Assembly (NCBI GenBank): GCA_008015505.1
Contig: SSFR01000003.1
Location: 111,295 to 175,294 of the forward strand
Source: Pedobacter sp.
GTDB taxonomy: Bacteria; Bacteroidota; Bacteroidia; Sphingobacteriales; Sphingobacteriaceae
DNA length: 64,000 nt
Reading direction: 5' to 3'
The notes beneath the pieces were generated by a model that was not told the origin of the DNA, ran no database searches, and worked only from the letters and a program-made list of their open reading frames with translations. Each line of letters begins with the position of its first letter. The stretch's first letter is position 1. Made by a program: the position numbers and the translations under genes. Positions 37,859-47,458 of the stretch are shown here, in pieces.

Positions 37859-40800
37859 ATGTTGATCGCAGGCTTCCTATTTGTTCTTCAGTTTAAGCCC
37901 GTACAAACTTTTTTTGCGCAAAGAGCGGCTCATTATCTTTCTTCCGAATTAAAAACACGCGTTGAAATCAATGGTTTATACATCAAACCATTCAAATCAC
38001 TAGTACTTGAAGGCCTATATATTCAAGATTTGCAGAAAGATACCCTACTCTATTCCGCTAAATTTACTGTTGATATCAAAGATCTTTCCATCAAAAAAAG
38101 AAAAATATTAGTAAATGATATCCGACTGGAAGGCAGCCAGATTTATCTTAAAAAATATACCGATCAAACAACCAATCTGACCTTCCTCATTAACTACTTT
38201 AATAAAGGACCAAAAAGCAAATCAAAACCATACGATGTTTTCTTTAAGAAAATTGTTCTGGATAATATTGCCTTCAAATACAGAAATTTTGGAGACACCT
38301 CCAAAGTGAATGGTATCAACTTTGAGAATATCGGATTAAGTAAACTGAGTGCAACCATCCTAGACCTAGAAACTAATAAACATATTGCCAAAGCGCAGCT
38401 AAACAAACTAACCTTTCATGAGAAAAGTGGATTTTATCTCAAAAATTTAAGTGCGCTTGCCACAATCGACAAAAACCAAATGGAGTTCAAAAATCTTTCT
38501 CTGGAAACTCCAAACACCAAAATGGGTGATTATTTTCTGATGAAGTTTGGCACATTCAAAGACTTTGATTTGTTTAATAGTAAAGTCTATATGAGCGCTC
38601 ATTTTAAGAATACACGCATTTATTCCCGTGATCTGAGCTATTTTGCTCCAGGACTTCGCAAAATGAATGTCGATATCGAACTAAATGGACAAGCAACAGG
38701 ACGCGTAAACAATATCAAAGCCCGAGCACTGTCTCTTAAAATTGGCAAAACTACTTATCTAAAAGGCGACTTTGACGTTAAAGGACTCCCTCTGATCGAT
38801 CAAACTTTTGTGGATTTGGATCTTAACCAAGCCTTCGTTAACAAGCAAGACTTAGACTATATCATCGAAAAAATTACTGGAAAAAGAGATAAACTAGTTC
38901 CCCCAATTGTGAGCAAATTTGGTAACGTCAATTTCAAAGGAAGATTCACCGGATTTACTAGTGACTTCATTGCTTTTGGTGAGTTTAAAACAAAATTGGG
39001 TCGCATTGTTTCCGATGTCAATATGAAAATCGACCCCAAAGGGACCCCACACTATTCAGGAGCTGTCAAGGTTGACAACTTTGACATTGGAAATTTAATT
39101 GATGATACTAAACTAGGTCGCGTTTCATTGGAAGCAAATGTAAAGGGAAAAGGATTTAATCTAGCCCACTTAGAAGAGCAGGCAGAAGGGAAGATTGCAT
39201 ACCTCGATTTCAACGGATATCGCTATAAGAATATCCAATTAGATGGGAACTACCAAAACAAGGAGTTTAAAGGCAAACTGCATATCAATGACAAAAACCT
39301 AAACTTATCCTTTAATGGTGCACTTGATCTCAATTCCAAACTTCCCATATTCAACTTTACTACGACTATTGGCAAAGCCAATTTGAAAGAATTAAACCTA
39401 TATAAAGATAGCTTGACCATCAATGCTGATCTAAAAACCAATTTTTCGGGAAACAATCTCAGCAATATCCAAGGCAATTTCAACATTCATCAAGTCTCCC
39501 TATCCAATAGTAGACAAACCATGGTGATTGACAGTATATCACTAAAAGCAGCTGGAATTGGTAACAACCGAGTACTTGCTTTCAAATCTGATGTGTTAGA
39601 TGCTAGTATCCACGGAAATTATGATCTTAGTACACTACCTACCTATTTCTTAACCGTCATTAAAAAATACATTCCTTCGTTACAAACAAAAATAACCAAG
39701 CCCCAAAAACCTCAAAATTTTGATCTTGAATTGAAATTAAAAAACTTTGAACCTGTTCGCACTTTTTTTGCACCCACTATTCGAGTGCCGCATGGGGCTA
39801 TTCTAACTGGAAAATTTTCCTCCGAAAAAAACTTAGCAGTCATCAACGCCTATGCAAAATTTATTCAATACAAAAAAATTAAGATCCATGATCTAGTCAT
39901 CGATGAAAATACAAGTCCTACCCAACTAGATATTTTTATTGCTTCCGATCGAATTGATTTTACAGATAGCTTATTTGTTAAAAACATCAACATTGCAAAT
40001 ATCTTGCGTAATGATAGCTTGAGCCTAAACGTGAAGCTATCTGACAAAAATGCGACCAACCAGTTGGACTTAAATGGCTTGATCGAATTCAACACCGATG
40101 CTAACTCCAAAGCAAAACTAAGCCTACTCCCATCAGAAGTAATTATTAACCATGAAATCTGGAAAATTCATGATAAGGTAACCTTCGATCTCGACCCCGA
40201 CAAATCAAAAATAAGAATCAACAATTTTGGACTAGCTCGCAATACCCAACTCATCACAGTCAATGGCACCATTTCATCCGATCCCAATGATGAACTAATT
40301 ATTGGTTTTAGCAAATTTCAACTAACTACCCTAACACCTTTAACCAAAGGACGAGGTATCTATTTAACTGGAGAACTAAATGGACAAACAACACTAGCCA
40401 ATCTTCAAAACCAGCCTAACATACAATCGAATATTAAAATCGATTCATTAACCTGCAATAAACTATATGTTGGTGATCTATATTTGGAAACAAGCTTGAA
40501 TCATGTTAGTAAACTCATTGCACTTAAAGCCGGCATTTCCAAACAAGAAACAAAAACTGTCCAAGTAATAGGCACCTATAACCTAGACAAAAATGATTTA
40601 AATGCAGATGTACAAATCATCAATAACCCCGTAGCACTTTTACAACCCTTCCTAAAACATTTGGTTTCAAATTTATCGGGTGCAGTATCTGCTGATTTAA
40701 AAGTCACTGGTGAGTTAACTAAACCCCAAATCAATGGTACCATAAACTTAAATGAAGTAGATCTTACCATCAATTATTTAAAAACACATTACCGAATATC

Positions 40801-42226
40801 CAATGATCTAGTGGTAAGAAATAATGTCATCCATCTTTCACACTTTATACTTAGAGACCAAAACAATCACAAGGCCATAGCAGACGAAGGAACTGTCGAT
40901 TTAAACAATTTAGATAATCCAGTCATCCATGCCAGCTTAAAAACAAACCAATTTATGGTTCTCAACACTAGCTTGAAAGATAATACATCCTATTACGGAA
41001 CCGCTTTCGGTACCGGTACTTTTGAGTTTAATGGTCCAGTAGACAATATGTCGATACGAATTACTGCGAGAACAGATGCAGGTACTACCTTTAATATCCC
41101 ACTCAACTTGTCTGAAAGAATTAGTGAAAATAACTTTATCACCTTCGCAAAAAAGGATTCTACCCATACCAGTAAGCAAGCATTAAATTACAATGGGCTA
41201 ACGCTAAACTTTGATCTAGAAGTAACTGATCAAGCTGAAACAAACATCTATACTTCAATAGGTAAGTTATCTGGACGAGGGAATTCTAATCTTAATTTGA
41301 GTATTAACCGTTTTGGTGACTTCAGTATGTTCGGCGACTACTTCATCACTCAAGGTAAATTTCGATACAATGCTAGAAATATCATTGATAAGATATTTGA
41401 CATTAGCCCGGGTGGTACTATCCGGTGGACAGGGGATCCTGCCAATGCTTCTATTCATTTGAACGCTATTTATAGCGCCCGTACCAATGTCAAACCGCTT
41501 TATCTTGCAGCAGGAAGAGACCCAAAAGATCAACGCGTAGTTGCAGAGGCAGTCTTGTACTTAACAGGAGACCTTCAAACACCAGAAATGTCATTTAAGC
41601 TGAATTTTCCCAACGACTCCTATATTAATGATGATCTTCAAGGCTATCTATCGGACATTAGCAATACAATGTCGCAGGCTTTCAGTCTAATCGTTCAACG
41701 AAGCTTTATCGTGCTATCTGCTGGAAATAATTTAACAAATGACCCCAATAATCCAACCAGAGCAACTGCTGGGGCAGCCACAACTAAGATCGCTACCGAA
41801 ACTGCAATCAATAGAGCTACGGATATACTAGCCAATTCACTCAATTTACGATATGTAGATTTTAGTATTCGACCACAGGAAGATTATTCTGCTTCTTTGC
41901 GCTTATGGAATGATCGGCTAATTATTACTGGTATCTATACAGATCGATCGGCTGATGTACAAAATATAAATGCTCCCACTTACTATCCTAACTCCCCACT
42001 TGCTGGAGATGTACGCTACTTAATTAAAAAAGATGGAAGCTTAGCTGCTAGTATATCCAACAAGCCCCCCCAAAGAACAACATTAACAGATCCCAATAGT
42101 CCAAGCACCCAAAACATTAATGCTTTAGGATTAACCTACAATCTAGAATTTGACGGCTTTCTCGATTTTAAATTGATCAAAATGCTTATTGGAAATAAAC
42201 GAAAAGAAGAGCACAAAAAAAAGTAA
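37859..42226 (+). CDS. tamB: Translocation/assembly module TamB (AsmA/DUF490-like)
   Basis: At least 1455 residues. It has an N-terminal signal anchor, a long stretch of repeated beta-taco-type segments, and the C-terminal DUF490 domain with GNSNLNLSINRFGDFSMFGDY, SPGGTIRWTGDP and ALGLTYNLEFDG. It is expected to bridge the inner and outer membranes, in lipid or outer-membrane protein transport. The first ATG (37859) cuts the hydrophobic anchor in half. The in-frame upstream codons to 37796 read LKNKSIKKVLKIAFWALITF, which completes a typical anchor, yet offer no ATG, GTG or TTG. The true start is therefore uncertain and may be a rare codon such as ATC or ATA, or a sequence error. Confidence 0.92.
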   Translation: MLIAGFLFVLQFKPVQTFFAQRAAHYLSSELKTRVEINGLYIKPFKSLVLEGLYIQDLQKDTLLYSAKFTVDIKDLSIKKRKILVNDIRLEGSQIYLKKYTDQTTNLTFLINYFNKGPKSKSKPYDVFFKKIVLDNIAFKYRNFGDTSKVNGINFENIGLSKLSATILDLETNKHIAKAQLNKLTFHEKSGFYLKNLSALATIDKNQMEFKNLSLETPNTKMGDYFLMKFGTFKDFDLFNSKVYMSAHFKNTRIYSRDLSYFAPGLRKMNVDIELNGQATGRVNNIKARALSLKIGKTTYLKGDFDVKGLPLIDQTFVDLDLNQAFVNKQDLDYIIEKITGKRDKLVPPIVSKFGNVNFKGRFTGFTSDFIAFGEFKTKLGRIVSDVNMKIDPKGTPHYSGAVKVDNFDIGNLIDDTKLGRVSLEANVKGKGFNLAHLEEQAEGKIAYLDFNGYRYKNIQLDGNYQNKEFKGKLHINDKNLNLSFNGALDLNSKLPIFNFTTTIGKANLKELNLYKDSLTINADLKTNFSGNNLSNIQGNFNIHQVSLSNSRQTMVIDSISLKAAGIGNNRVLAFKSDVLDASIHGNYDLSTLPTYFLTVIKKYIPSLQTKITKPQKPQNFDLELKLKNFEPVRTFFAPTIRVPHGAILTGKFSSEKNLAVINAYAKFIQYKKIKIHDLVIDENTSPTQLDIFIASDRIDFTDSLFVKNINIANILRNDSLSLNVKLSDKNATNQLDLNGLIEFNTDANSKAKLSLLPSEVIINHEIWKIHDKVTFDLDPDKSKIRINNFGLARNTQLITVNGTISSDPNDELIIGFSKFQLTTLTPLTKGRGIYLTGELNGQTTLANLQNQPNIQSNIKIDSLTCNKLYVGDLYLETSLNHVSKLIALKAGISKQETKTVQVIGTYNLDKNDLNADVQIINNPVALLQPFLKHLVSNLSGAVSADLKVTGELTKPQINGTINLNEVDLTINYLKTHYRISNDLVVRNNVIHLSHFILRDQNNHKAIADEGTVDLNNLDNPVIHASLKTNQFMVLNTSLKDNTSYYGTAFGTGTFEFNGPVDNMSIRITARTDAGTTFNIPLNLSERISENNFITFAKKDSTHTSKQALNYNGLTLNFDLEVTDQAETNIYTSIGKLSGRGNSNLNLSINRFGDFSMFGDYFITQGKFRYNARNIIDKIFDISPGGTIRWTGDPANASIHLNAIYSARTNVKPLYLAAGRDPKDQRVVAEAVLYLTGDLQTPEMSFKLNFPNDSYINDDLQGYLSDISNTMSQAFSLIVQRSFIVLSAGNNLTNDPNNPTRATAGAATTKIATETAINRATDILANSLNLRYVDFSIRPQEDYSASLRLWNDRLIITGIYTDRSADVQNINAPTYYPNSPLAGDVRYLIKKDGSLAASISNKPPQRTTLTDPNSPSTQNINALGLTYNLEFDGFLDFKLIKMLIGNKRKEEHKKK

Positions 42227-42249
42227 TTATTAATTTGCGATAGTGCTTT

Positions 42250-43179
42250 TTAGTATCGACTTACCTCGAATGTCGAGAGTCCACCCGCCAAATGGATATC
42301 GACACGATGCGAGGCCAAACCAGCATAGTTATCTGAAAGATATGTTCCATCTTTTTGTTTGGTAAATCCTTCAAAATTTCTAGATGATAAACCACTATCC
42401 AATTGGATACGACATGAACTAGCTATGGGAACCTGAATAACTACTTTAGCCACACCCGCCTCCACATGAATGGCGCTAAAGGGCTGAGAAAGACCTAATT
42501 TAACATGAAATACAGCAGCCCCACCCTTCAAAGTCAATTTCTCTACCTTGAATTTGCTTAAATCAAAATCGGTTTTTCCTGCCCCTATTTCCACATTCAT
42601 CGTCCAACTAGGACGTGTATTCAGTCGTAAACTAGCTTCATTTGTAGTATCGATATCCCATTTAACTTTGCCATCACGCATCCGAAAACGAAGGATTTCT
42701 GTTGAACCTCGTGTCATTTTTTCGAGGGTGTAACTACCATAGTTTTGCTTAATATCTGCATCAAAAAGATTGGACGTTGTGTCCGATAAGCGATAACTCG
42801 TAGCCCCACCATTGATATTGAGTTCTGCCTTATTAGTACCTAATATATATGGTTCTGAAAAACTACTATTCGGATAAAAATATGAGTCTTTCTCATCTTC
42901 CATCTCACCCCACCACCAGTGGTGTGAATGCTTATGAACATGTGTACCTCGGTAAGCAATAAAAATCAAAGTAAAAATGGTCACTAGAATAGCCAAAATA
43001 GTCCCCCATAACGGATTTCTCTGACTAAAAAGAATATTGATTCCTATCAAAACAAAAATAACAGGCCAAAACCGCCAAATAACTCCCCAATAAAAGTGTA
43101 TCACACCAAAATTGCTGAGCAATAGTATTAAACCTACAAAAATGAGGATTAGCCCCCATATTAGTTTTCCTGTTTTCAT
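42250..43179 (-). CDS. LiaF/LiaI-like membrane protein with C-terminal cell-wall-stress domain
   Basis: 309 residues. Four hydrophobic segments fill the first 78 residues (LIWGLILIFVGLILLLSNFGVIHF; YWGVIWRFWPVIFVLIGINILF; LWGTILAILVTIFTLIFIAY). A His-rich loop (HVHKHSHHWWW) follows. Residues about 170-309 form the beta-solenoid type domain of LiaF-like proteins, with EIGAGKTDFDLSKFKVEKLTLKGGAAVFHVKLG. It is paired with a PspC gene, so a role in membrane-stress sensing is likely (inference). Confidence 0.8.
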   Translation of the reverse strand: MKTGKLIWGLILIFVGLILLLSNFGVIHFYWGVIWRFWPVIFVLIGINILFSQRNPLWGTILAILVTIFTLIFIAYRGTHVHKHSHHWWWGEMEDEKDSYFYPNSSFSEPYILGTNKAELNINGGATSYRLSDTTSNLFDADIKQNYGSYTLEKMTRGSTEILRFRMRDGKVKWDIDTTNEASLRLNTRPSWTMNVEIGAGKTDFDLSKFKVEKLTLKGGAAVFHVKLGLSQPFSAIHVEAGVAKVVIQVPIASSCRIQLDSGLSSRNFEGFTKQKDGTYLSDNYAGLASHRVDIHLAGGLSTFEVSRY

Positions 43180-43242
43180 AAGTAAAGTCCCAGATTTATT
43201 GATTCATTGCTAATTTATCTGAATGATCATTTGATAAGAGCA

Positions 43243-43686
43243 CTATATACCCCTCCTCTTTGCTTTGGCAATTATTAAAATACCTGGAATAATAATTACA
43301 AATGGCCATAACTTTCCTAAATCAAACCAAAACGGCACAAATCCAAACTCATCCAATAAGAAAAAAGCGCCAATAACGATCAAGAATAGTCCCCAAAAAA
43401 CTCGTCCCATCCCATTTTTTTCTTTCACAGCCCCGTCAGGTGATATTGTTTCGCTATTCACTCCTTTTTCTGTTTTGGAGGAGATTCCTTGTATCGATTC
43501 TATAGATCCCGAAGGTACTGCAATCCAAAGGATGAGATAAATTAGCCCACCTGAACACCCCGCTACCAGAGCTAATAAAAAAGCAGCACGAACCCAACTT
43601 ACATCCACAGAAAAATAGTCAGCCAGTCCAGAACAAACACCGGCTATCATTTTATTTTGTTCATTTCTTTGTAATTTCTTATTCAT
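43243..43686 (-). CDS. PspC domain protein
   Basis: 147 residues. The N-terminal PspC domain reads KLQRNEQNKMIAGVCSGLADYFSVDVSWVRAAFLLALV, followed by two membrane segments and, after a polar linker, a second hydrophobic pair (VFWGLFLIVIGAFFLLDEFGF; LWPFVIIIPGILIIA) of the LiaI/DUF5668 type. It is probably an envelope-stress membrane protein. It is 63 bp upstream of the LiaF-like gene on the same strand. Confidence 0.88.
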   Translation of the reverse strand: MNKKLQRNEQNKMIAGVCSGLADYFSVDVSWVRAAFLLALVAGCSGGLIYLILWIAVPSGSIESIQGISSKTEKGVNSETISPDGAVKEKNGMGRVFWGLFLIVIGAFFLLDEFGFVPFWFDLGKLWPFVIIIPGILIIAKAKRRGI

Positions 43687-43771
43687 AGTGACTTGATTTA
43701 GTGTCGTTTATCAAAGCTACGAAAAAAAGATTCTTGACTTCAAGTTATTATTTTTAGAACAGATTTTTGGA

Positions 43772-43779
43772 TAGCTTTG
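43772..43779 (+). promoter_or_regulatory. Bacteroidota -7 box upstream of mlaE
   Basis: TAGCTTTG fits TAnnTTTG exactly, 33 bp before the mlaE start. A TTG at correct -33 spacing is not evident. Confidence 0.55.
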
Positions 43780-43812
43780 CACCAGACTTCTGTCCAAGTT
43801 TAATAGGGCTAT

Positions 43813-44550
43813 TTGATGATATTTTATCCACTAGGCAAATATATTTTACTCCTAAAAGCGGTCTTCCGGAAGCCAGAAAAGTGGAGTCTTTACCGCAAGG
43901 AAATATTCCATGAGATGAACTATATGGGCGTTGGCTCATTAGGAATCATTTGTATCATTTCGATATTCCTGGGGGCTGTTACTACCGTACAAACTGCTTT
44001 TCAATTAGTCAGTGATTTGGTTCCAAAATCAGTTATTGGTGGCATTGTTCGCGATTCATCTATTCTAGAACTCAGCCCAACTATTTCAGCGATTGTACTT
44101 GCTGGCAAAATAGGCTCCAGTGTAGCTTCTCAAATAGGAACAATGCGCGTGACCGAACAAATCGACGCACTTGAAATCATGGGGATCAACTCACCGGGGT
44201 ATCTTATACTCCCTAAAATAATTGGCGCAATAACCATGATTCCCCTATTGGTAATCATTTCCATAGCGCTAAGTATTGTAGGGGGGTATTTAGCTGGCAC
44301 CGCTTCAGGAGCTGTAACTCCACAAAGTTTCATTGAAGGCTTAACCTCAGACTTTATTCCTTTTACTTTTACAGTATCGATGGTCAAATCGGTCATTTTT
44401 GCCTTTATTATCACATCTGTTGCTGCTTATCAAGGCTTCTATACCCATGGAGGTGCACTAGAAGTGGGACAATCAAGTACTAAAGCAGTGGTCATTAGTT
44501 GCATCATGATTCTATTTGCAGATTATATCGTTGCTCAACTACTATTATGA
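43813..44550 (+). CDS. mlaE: MlaE-type lipid ABC transporter permease
   Basis: 245 residues with five to six membrane segments. The family core is visible: GVGSLGIICIISIFLGAVTTVQTAFQL, ELSPTISAIVLAGKIGSSVASQIGTMRVTEQIDALEIMGI and the C-terminal YQGFYTHGGALEVGQSSTKAVV. It is the permease of a phospholipid transport system that keeps outer-membrane asymmetry. Its stop overlaps the mlaF start (ATGA). No MCE substrate-binding protein (mlaD) is adjacent in this window. Confidence 0.95.
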   Translation: MMIFYPLGKYILLLKAVFRKPEKWSLYRKEIFHEMNYMGVGSLGIICIISIFLGAVTTVQTAFQLVSDLVPKSVIGGIVRDSSILELSPTISAIVLAGKIGSSVASQIGTMRVTEQIDALEIMGINSPGYLILPKIIGAITMIPLLVIISIALSIVGGYLAGTASGAVTPQSFIEGLTSDFIPFTFTVSMVKSVIFAFIITSVAAYQGFYTHGGALEVGQSSTKAVVISCIMILFADYIVAQLLL

Positions 44551-45293
44551 TCGAGATTAAAAATATTCGGAAGAGCTTCGGTCATCGTACAGTTTTGAAG
44601 GGCATATCTGCTGAATTTAAAGATGGCATTACCAATCTAGTCATCGGTGGATCCGGCTCGGGAAAGACCACTTTACTCAAATGTATGGTTGGGCTACATG
44701 AGCCAAACTCGGGTTCCGTTTTCTACGATGAGCGTAATTTTACCTCCATGAACTTTGAAGCTCGGACACATGTTCGTACAGAGATTGGTATGCTTTTTCA
44801 AGGTTCTGCCTTATTTGATTCGATGAATGTGGAAGAAAATATCATGTTCCCACTTAATATGTTCACAGAGCTTAGCTTCAAAGAAAAACGTGATCGTGTC
44901 AACTTTTGTCTGGAACGAGTGAATCTAGCTGGAAATAATCAACTACTCGTATCCGAACTATCCGGAGGGATGAAAAAACGTGTAGGTATCGCACGTGCCA
45001 TTGCAATGAACCCCAAATACTTATTTTGTGATGAACCCAATTCAGGTCTAGACCCCAAAACAGCTATTGTCATTGACGAACTCATTCAAGAAATCACCGA
45101 AGAATACCGTACAACCACCATTGTTGTCACTCACGATATGAATTCAGTAATGGGAATCGGCGAAAACATTATTTTTTTGCATCAGGGTACCAAGTGGTGG
45201 GAGGGGTCCAATAAAGAAATCACCACAACAGATAATAAAGAACTTAACGAATTTGTCTTTGCCAGCAAGTTTATGAAGAAACTGCAAAAATAA
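44547..45293 (+). CDS. mlaF: MlaF-type lipid ABC transporter ATPase
   Basis: 248 residues from the ATG at 44547, which overlaps the mlaE stop codon; a frame-open extension of 16 codons upstream lies inside mlaE and is not used. Walker A GGSGSGKTTLLKCMVG, Q-loop MLFQGSALFDSM, signature SELSGGMKKRVGIARAI, Walker B LFCDEPNSGLDP, H-loop VVTHDM. It pairs with MlaE. Confidence 0.95.
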   Translation: MIEIKNIRKSFGHRTVLKGISAEFKDGITNLVIGGSGSGKTTLLKCMVGLHEPNSGSVFYDERNFTSMNFEARTHVRTEIGMLFQGSALFDSMNVEENIMFPLNMFTELSFKEKRDRVNFCLERVNLAGNNQLLVSELSGGMKKRVGIARAIAMNPKYLFCDEPNSGLDPKTAIVIDELIQEITEEYRTTTIVVTHDMNSVMGIGENIIFLHQGTKWWEGSNKEITTTDNKELNEFVFASKFMKKLQK

Positions 45294-45363
45294 ACCTCAC
45301 TCCAACCCCCTCCAATCGCACGCTTTCTCCCTTACATTTGACAAATTAAACACCAGGGCCTAC

Positions 45364-46239
45364 ATGATTCAATTTTTAAATCCACAACATTTTAGCGACT
45401 ATGAATTAATCGACTGTGGAAACTTTGAGAAGTTAGAACGTTTTGGCGACTTAGTTTTAATACGACCTGAACCACAAGCAGTATGGGACAAAGGGCTGAC
45501 TGAAACAATTTGGACTAAAAAGCACCACATTCGCTTCAAAGGACGTTCTGCTACTTCCGGAGAATGGATTAAAAAAAAATCAGATTTACCCGATAGATGG
45601 CACATCACTTATAAAAACAAAGACATTCATATCCAATTCCGCTTGGGATTAACGTCCTTCAAACATATCGGAATTTTTCCAGAACAGGCTGTGAACTGGG
45701 ACTACATTACCAAACAGGTAAAACGTTTTAAACATCAACAAGCTAAAGTATTGAATTTGTTTGCATATACAGGTGGTGCCTCACTTGCTGCACGGGCTGC
45801 TGGAGCTGATGTTACCCATGTAGACTCAATTAAACAGGTTGTCACCTGGGCGAATGAGAATCAAACACTTTCTAAGCTAAATGATATTCGTTGGGTAGTG
45901 GATGATGCGCTCACATTTGTCAAGCGTGAACTTAAACGAGGCAAAAAATATCAAGGTATTATACTTGATCCTCCAGCTTATGGACATGGCCCCCGCGGCG
46001 AAAAATGGAAATTAGAAGACCATATCCAAGAAATGCTGCATGATGTGATTAAACTTTTAGATGAAGCGCATTTCTTGGTCTTAAATACTTATTCCTTGGG
46101 ATTTTCTTCCCTCATTGTAGAAAACTTAATTCGATCGTCATTCCCTAAGGTGCAAAACCTAGAAGTTGGGGAACTCTACCTACCTGCTACTAGTGGCTGT
46201 AAACTCCCTTTAGGTGTATTTGGGAAGTTTCATCAATAG
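45364..46239 (+). CDS. Class I SAM-dependent (rRNA-type) methyltransferase
   Basis: 291 residues. The SAM-binding motif is VLNLFAYTGGASLAARAAGADVTHVD, and the catalytic motif is GIILDPPAYGHGPRGEKW. The domain layout resembles RlmI/RlmK-like methylases without their N-terminal PUA domain. The target is presumably rRNA, but the nucleotide is unknown. Confidence 0.85.
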   Translation: MIQFLNPQHFSDYELIDCGNFEKLERFGDLVLIRPEPQAVWDKGLTETIWTKKHHIRFKGRSATSGEWIKKKSDLPDRWHITYKNKDIHIQFRLGLTSFKHIGIFPEQAVNWDYITKQVKRFKHQQAKVLNLFAYTGGASLAARAAGADVTHVDSIKQVVTWANENQTLSKLNDIRWVVDDALTFVKRELKRGKKYQGIILDPPAYGHGPRGEKWKLEDHIQEMLHDVIKLLDEAHFLVLNTYSLGFSSLIVENLIRSSFPKVQNLEVGELYLPATSGCKLPLGVFGKFHQ

Positions 46240-46631
46240 AAATTTCTCTCCCTTCTTTATTCGTATCGAACTGGTCTAAAATTTATTCTAAGAAATAATT
46301 GCCGGTTTTGGAACAATAGTGGGAGACTATTGCGAAAAATCCAACGAAATTGCGGCCAAAAAGAATCAAAAGGATGAACCTTTAGACTAGCTCGCAATTT
46401 AATCAAGAAGCAAATATCTTTCTGATTATCTCTGTGTTTAGCGCCAACCCGTACTACTTAATAAATACGATTTCATGTGGCGTGTGAATTACATTCATTT
46501 CCCAAAAGTTTGTCCAAAAGCAACCCAAATTTAGCGATTTACAGTCCATCTTGAACCATTGAAGCGTGAGCTTTAGTCCCGTACACTCCATTATATATCT
46601 TAAATAATTGCAAAATTTAATATATTTTTAA
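46240..46631. other. Intergenic region with small hairpin and a half-copy of the 52-bp palindrome arm
   Basis: A gene-free spacer. CTGGTCTAAAATTTATT (46271-46287) resembles an arm of the palindrome at 30064-30115. A perfect hairpin CAATAGT-gggag-ACTATTG lies at 46314-46332. No coding region was recognised. Confidence 0.5.
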
Positions 46632-46639
46632 TACATTTG
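46632..46639 (+). promoter_or_regulatory. Bacteroidota promoter (-33 TTG, -7 TACATTTG) for the lytic transglycosylase
   Basis: TACATTTG fits TAnnTTTG, with a TTG at 46608-46610 giving a 21-nt spacer. Transcription would start close to 46645, which rules out the upstream in-frame ATG at 46642 and supports the start at 46681. Confidence 0.75.
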
Positions 46640-46680
46640 CAATGTTTTTCTTATCTAAATATAGAACGAAGGGAAGGATT

Positions 46681-47451
46681 ATGAACAAGAAATACATTGG
46701 GGCATCCATATTACTAATCATTTTAATTGGGGGTGAGTTACTCAGCGCCAGTACACCTATTGTCACAGCCATTTCTCCTAAATCGAACAGGTTAACAAAA
46801 CCAGTTAAATTAACTGAGTTTGTTAAAGTAGATGATCAAAAGATAGCTAATGAGATTTACTATCACTCGTTAAACTTTTCTGATGAACATTTACCTGCAA
46901 ACGACACCAAAGTGAGAAAACAAATGAAACAAATACTAGCTGTTTATCATTACAATAATCTACGAAGTACAATTTTACATGATAAGGCTGCACGATGGTT
47001 TCCAATTATTAAGCCCATCTTGAAATCATATGGTATACCTGAAGATTTCAAATATGTACCACTGGTAGAAAGTGGCCTCTTAAGTGGAACTTCCCCTAAA
47101 GGAGCATCTGGCCATTGGCAATTGATGCCCCAAACAGCCAGAGACTTTGGGTTACGTGTTAATCCCTCGATTGATGAGCGCCAGGAAATTAGAAAATCGA
47201 CTGTAGCGGCATGTAAATATTTAAGATTCTTGTATTCTCAATTCCATAATTGGGCACTAGTTGCTGCAGCATATAATGGTGGAGAGAATCGCATCAAACG
47301 TCGAATTAGGCAAGAGAATCAAGCAAATTATTTCAAAATGAACCTAAATCGAGAAACCGCCACATTTGTTTACCGACTTATCGCCGTAAAGGAAGTAATA
47401 GAAAGACCAACTTTATATGGCTATAAAAAGAAAAAGGTAAATACAATTTAG
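46681..47451 (+). CDS. Lytic murein transglycosylase (SLT/MltD-type)
   Basis: 256 residues from ATG 46681, preceded by a purine-rich GAAGGGAAGG; an ATG at 46642 overlaps the promoter. N-terminal signal anchor (YIGASILLIILIGGELLSA). The catalytic domain has KYVPLVESGL with the catalytic Glu, GASGHWQLMPQTARDFGL and WALVAAAYNGGENRIKRRI, as in family-1 lytic transglycosylases. It cleaves peptidoglycan glycan strands in the periplasm. No LysM domain is present. Confidence 0.93.
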   Translation: MNKKYIGASILLIILIGGELLSASTPIVTAISPKSNRLTKPVKLTEFVKVDDQKIANEIYYHSLNFSDEHLPANDTKVRKQMKQILAVYHYNNLRSTILHDKAARWFPIIKPILKSYGIPEDFKYVPLVESGLLSGTSPKGASGHWQLMPQTARDFGLRVNPSIDERQEIRKSTVAACKYLRFLYSQFHNWALVAAAYNGGENRIKRRIRQENQANYFKMNLNRETATFVYRLIAVKEVIERPTLYGYKKKKVNTI

Positions 47452-47458
47452 AAATCCA

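Noticed and set aside
46642..46680. Upstream ATG of the lytic transglycosylase
   Set aside because: It lies at or before the expected transcription start set by the TACATTTG box, and the signal peptide begins at 46681.
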